From positions 95,655 through 159,654 of the forward strand of contig NZ_JACTVA010000006.1 in assembly GCF_014490485.1 (NCBI RefSeq): DNA of 64,000 bases, read 5' to 3'. Positions 62,308 to 64,000 of the stretch are shown here, piece by piece; position 1 is the first letter of the stretch; every line of letters begins with the position of its first letter. The stretch is from Teichococcus aerophilus (lineage in GTDB: Bacteria; Pseudomonadota; Alphaproteobacteria; Acetobacterales; Acetobacteraceae). The notes beneath the pieces are model-generated. The model was not told where the DNA came from. It was given only the letters and a program-made list of their open reading frames with translations, and did not search any database. Position numbers and translations under genes: made by a program.

Positions 62308-62793
62308 TCAGCGCCCGCGGAGGAATTCCGCGAAGGCTTGCAGGGTTGTGTCGCTGACGTGGTGTTCCAGCCCTTCGGCGTCGCTTTCCGCCACGTCGTG
62401 CGGGACGCCGACGGCTTTCAGCAGGTCCACCACCACGCGGTGCCGGGCGCGGACTTTCTCGGCCAGGGTGTGGCCTTCCGGGGTCAGGAACACGCCGCGA
62501 TAGGGTCGGGAATGTGCCAGCCCCAGCGCCTTGAGCCGGGCGATGCTTTTGATGGCGGTGGCGTGGGCCACGCCCATGCGGCGGGCGAGGTCGGTGGGGC
62601 GGGCTTCGCCGTCTTCCCGCAGCAGGTCGTCGATCAGCTCGACATAGTCCTCCAGCACGGCGGAGGCACGGCCGGCGCGCGCGGAGGCGTGCCGCGCGGC
62701 CTGCGCGCCTTCCTCCGTCGTATCCATCTCGGGCGGCTCGGCTGGCAGGCTGCTGGGCCCGCCCGCGGCCTGCTTCAGGTCTCGCTGGGTCAT
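62308..62793 (-). CDS. mntR: MntR-type manganese-responsive regulator (DtxR family)
   Basis: 161-residue DtxR/MntR repressor. After a variable N-terminus (1-40) comes the winged helix (VLEDYVELIDDLLREDGEARPTDLARRMGVAHATAIKSIARLKALGL) and the metal/dimer domain with ARHRVVVDLLKAVGVPHDVAESDAEGLEHHVS. There is no SH3-like domain, as in MntR. Divergent from the metal-binding-protein gene with a palindromic operator between them (62862-62879), so it probably represses that transporter when Mn(II) is sufficient. Confidence 0.9.
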   Translation of the reverse strand: MTQRDLKQAAGGPSSLPAEPPEMDTTEEGAQAARHASARAGRASAVLEDYVELIDDLLREDGEARPTDLARRMGVAHATAIKSIARLKALGLAHSRPYRGVFLTPEGHTLAEKVRARHRVVVDLLKAVGVPHDVAESDAEGLEHHVSDTTLQAFAEFLRGR

Positions 62794-62861
62794 AGGGGGC
62801 GCAAAATGCCGCAGGGGGGAAGGTGTTGCAACAACGCGAAAAGTGCAACTTTCGCTCTTGA

Positions 62862-62879
62862 ATGTAGCTTAGGCTACAT
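62862..62879. promoter_or_regulatory. Probable MntR operator
   Basis: Perfect inverted repeat ATGTAGC-TTAG-GCTACAT. The core TAGC-N4-GCTA equals the centre of the known MntR consensus. It lies 68 bases before mntR and 49 bases before the metal-binding-protein gene, able to control both. Confidence 0.75.
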
Positions 62880-62928
62880 GCTCAATACCAAGCACGAGTT
62901 CGATGCGCAGCCCACAGGAGTGACCTGA

Positions 62929-63891
62929 ATGCACACCCGGCCACCCGCGAAGCCCTGGAGCCGTGCCCTCTGGGCCCGCCGTGCCGTTGCCTTGTCCCTC
63001 GCAGGCACCTTGTTGGGGGCGGTGCTGCTGCCGGGCGCGGCCTGGGCCCAGGCCGGGGCGCGGGAGGGCAAGCTGCGGGTGGTCACCACCTTCACCATCC
63101 TGCAGGACATGGCCCGCAACGTGGCCGGCGATGCCGCGGTGGTGGAATCCATCACTCGCCCGGGGGCTGAGATCCATGACTACGAGCCGACGCCGCAGGA
63201 CGTGGTGCGCGCCCAGCAGGCCGACCTGGTGCTGTGGAACGGCATGGGGCTGGAACGGTGGTTCGAGCGCTTCTTCCAGCGGGTGCGGGACGTACCCTCC
63301 GCCGTACTGACTGATGGCATCGCGCCGGTGGCGATCACCGAGGGGCCGTATCGCGGCCGGCCCAACCCGCATGCCTGGATGTCCCCGGCCAATGCGCTGG
63401 TCTATGTCGAGAACATCCGCAAGGCGCTGGTCGCCGCCGATGCCGCCAATGCGGAGACCTACAACGCCAATGCCGCCCGCTATACCGAACGCCTGCGCGC
63501 CCTGGATGCACCGATCCGCGAGCGCCTGGCCGCGATCCCCGAAGCGCAGCGCTGGCTGGTCAGCTGCGAGGGCGCCTTCTCCTACCTGACGCAGAATTAC
63601 GGCCTGCGGGAACTGTATCTCTGGCCGATCAACGCGGAGGAGGAAGGCACCCCGCGGCAGGTCCGCAAGGTGGTGGACACGGTCCGCCAGCACCGCATCC
63701 CGGCCCTGTTCTGTGAGAGCACGGTGAGCGACCGCGCCATGAAGCAGGTGGCGCGGGAGGCGAATTCGCGCTTCGCCGGCGTGCTGCATGTGGACAGCCT
63801 GACCGAAGCCGGTGGCGACGCGCCCACTTTCCTGGACCTGTTGGACTTCAATGCCCGCGCCCTCCTGGCCGGCCTGCAGGGAACCCGCTGA
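62929..63891 (+). CDS. Metal ABC transporter substrate-binding protein, Mn/Fe type
   Basis: 320-residue cluster A-I metal-binding protein. The signal peptide (ARRAVALSLAGTLLGAVLLPGAAWAQ) precedes LRVVTTFTILQDMARNVAGD. The four ligands expected for Mn/Fe proteins are visible: His in AEIHDYEPTPQD, His in NPHAWMSP, Glu in SCEGAFSYL and Asp in VLHVDSL, and the His-rich loop of zinc-binding ZnuA is absent. Upstream lies the MntR operator; the next gene starts one base after the stop. Confidence 0.93.
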   Translation: MHTRPPAKPWSRALWARRAVALSLAGTLLGAVLLPGAAWAQAGAREGKLRVVTTFTILQDMARNVAGDAAVVESITRPGAEIHDYEPTPQDVVRAQQADLVLWNGMGLERWFERFFQRVRDVPSAVLTDGIAPVAITEGPYRGRPNPHAWMSPANALVYVENIRKALVAADAANAETYNANAARYTERLRALDAPIRERLAAIPEAQRWLVSCEGAFSYLTQNYGLRELYLWPINAEEEGTPRQVRKVVDTVRQHRIPALFCESTVSDRAMKQVAREANSRFAGVLHVDSLTEAGGDAPTFLDLLDFNARALLAGLQGTR

Positions 63892-63892
63892 G

Positions 63893-64000
63893 ATGGACGC
63901 GCAGCCCGCCGCCTTCGAACCAGCCGGGGCCGGCCGCCAGGCAGCGCCCCGGCCCACCGGCTGGCTGGCCCGCTGGGCCGGTGGCCGCGCCGCTGCCGCC
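63893..64000 (+). CDS. Start of a downstream operon gene, probably the metal ABC ATPase (partial)
   Basis: Only 36 codons lie in the window (MDAQPAAFEPAGAGRQAAPR, then PTGWLARWAGGRAAAA). No ATPase motif is reached. Position directly after the binding-protein gene (one-base gap) and the usual gene order suggest the ATP-binding subunit, but the N-terminal Ala/Pro-rich stretch is not diagnostic. Confidence 0.5.
   Translation, partial: MDAQPAAFEPAGAGRQAAPRPTGWLARWAGGRAAAA

Overview
The window looks like chromosome of a very GC-rich alphaproteobacterium, most likely a Roseomonas-type member of the Acetobacteraceae. This is inferred from very high GC at third codon positions, orphan tripartite-tricarboxylate (Bug/TctC) binding proteins, and the penicillin-binding protein 1A / release factor 2 and RNase PH / RdgB gene pairs. 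No rRNA, tRNA, CRISPR array, phage or transposase gene was recognised.

Layout. 1-7123: extracellular polysaccharide genes (Wzy-like polymerase, Wzz-like protein, heparinase II/III-type lyase, and a divergent large Wza/SLBB export protein). 7704-14270: acetolactate-synthase-like enzyme, then a divergent quartet (SMP-30 lactonase plus threonine/serine dehydratase; amidase plus short-chain dehydrogenase). 14708-21270: a glycosyltransferase-like protein, a two-gene chromate transporter, and an envelope-lipid group (phospholipid methyltransferase, GT4 glycosyltransferase, LpxH-like phosphatase, lipid kinase). 21526-28597: PhnD-like binding protein, PBP1A, RF2, uracil-DNA glycosylase, PNPOx-like protein. 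29012-39657: a twelve-gene TetR-led operon with a complete Liv-type and a complete Pot-type ABC transporter plus an amidohydrolase and a GAF protein. 40230-44769: RNase PH, RdgB, TerC, a second lipid kinase, PAP2 phosphatase. 45090-56573: a probable sugar-acid catabolic regulon under an IclR regulator. 56935-64000: flavin monooxygenase, ketoglutarate-semialdehyde-type dehydrogenase, globin-coupled chemoreceptor, MntR, and the start of a manganese/iron ABC transporter operon.

The most unusual signal is not a gene. Fifteen intergenic sites carry one family of about 220-270 bp nested palindromic elements (called NPE here, copies a to o). Each has about 50 bp inverted terminal arms. Each arm contains a GAATTC-tipped hairpin followed by a pyrimidine/T tract, and a core palindrome lies between the arms. 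Copies occur in both orientations, as truncated and compound forms, and with swapped hairpin tips. They occupy seven of the eight convergent gene junctions, so they look like dispersed non-autonomous elements that also serve as two-way transcription terminators. One supplies the stop codon of the lipid kinase at 20374-21270.

A second system is the regulon at 45-57 kb. Three near-identical boxes, GTTCG-N5-CGAAC-N4-GTTCG, lie before a Bug protein gene, at the iclR start codon, and in the divergent region between a short-chain dehydrogenase and a four-carbon acid sugar kinase/PdxA2 pair. They link a DapA-like lyase, a cytoplasmic BNR (sialidase-fold) protein and an iron alcohol dehydrogenase into one putative pathway whose substrate is unknown.
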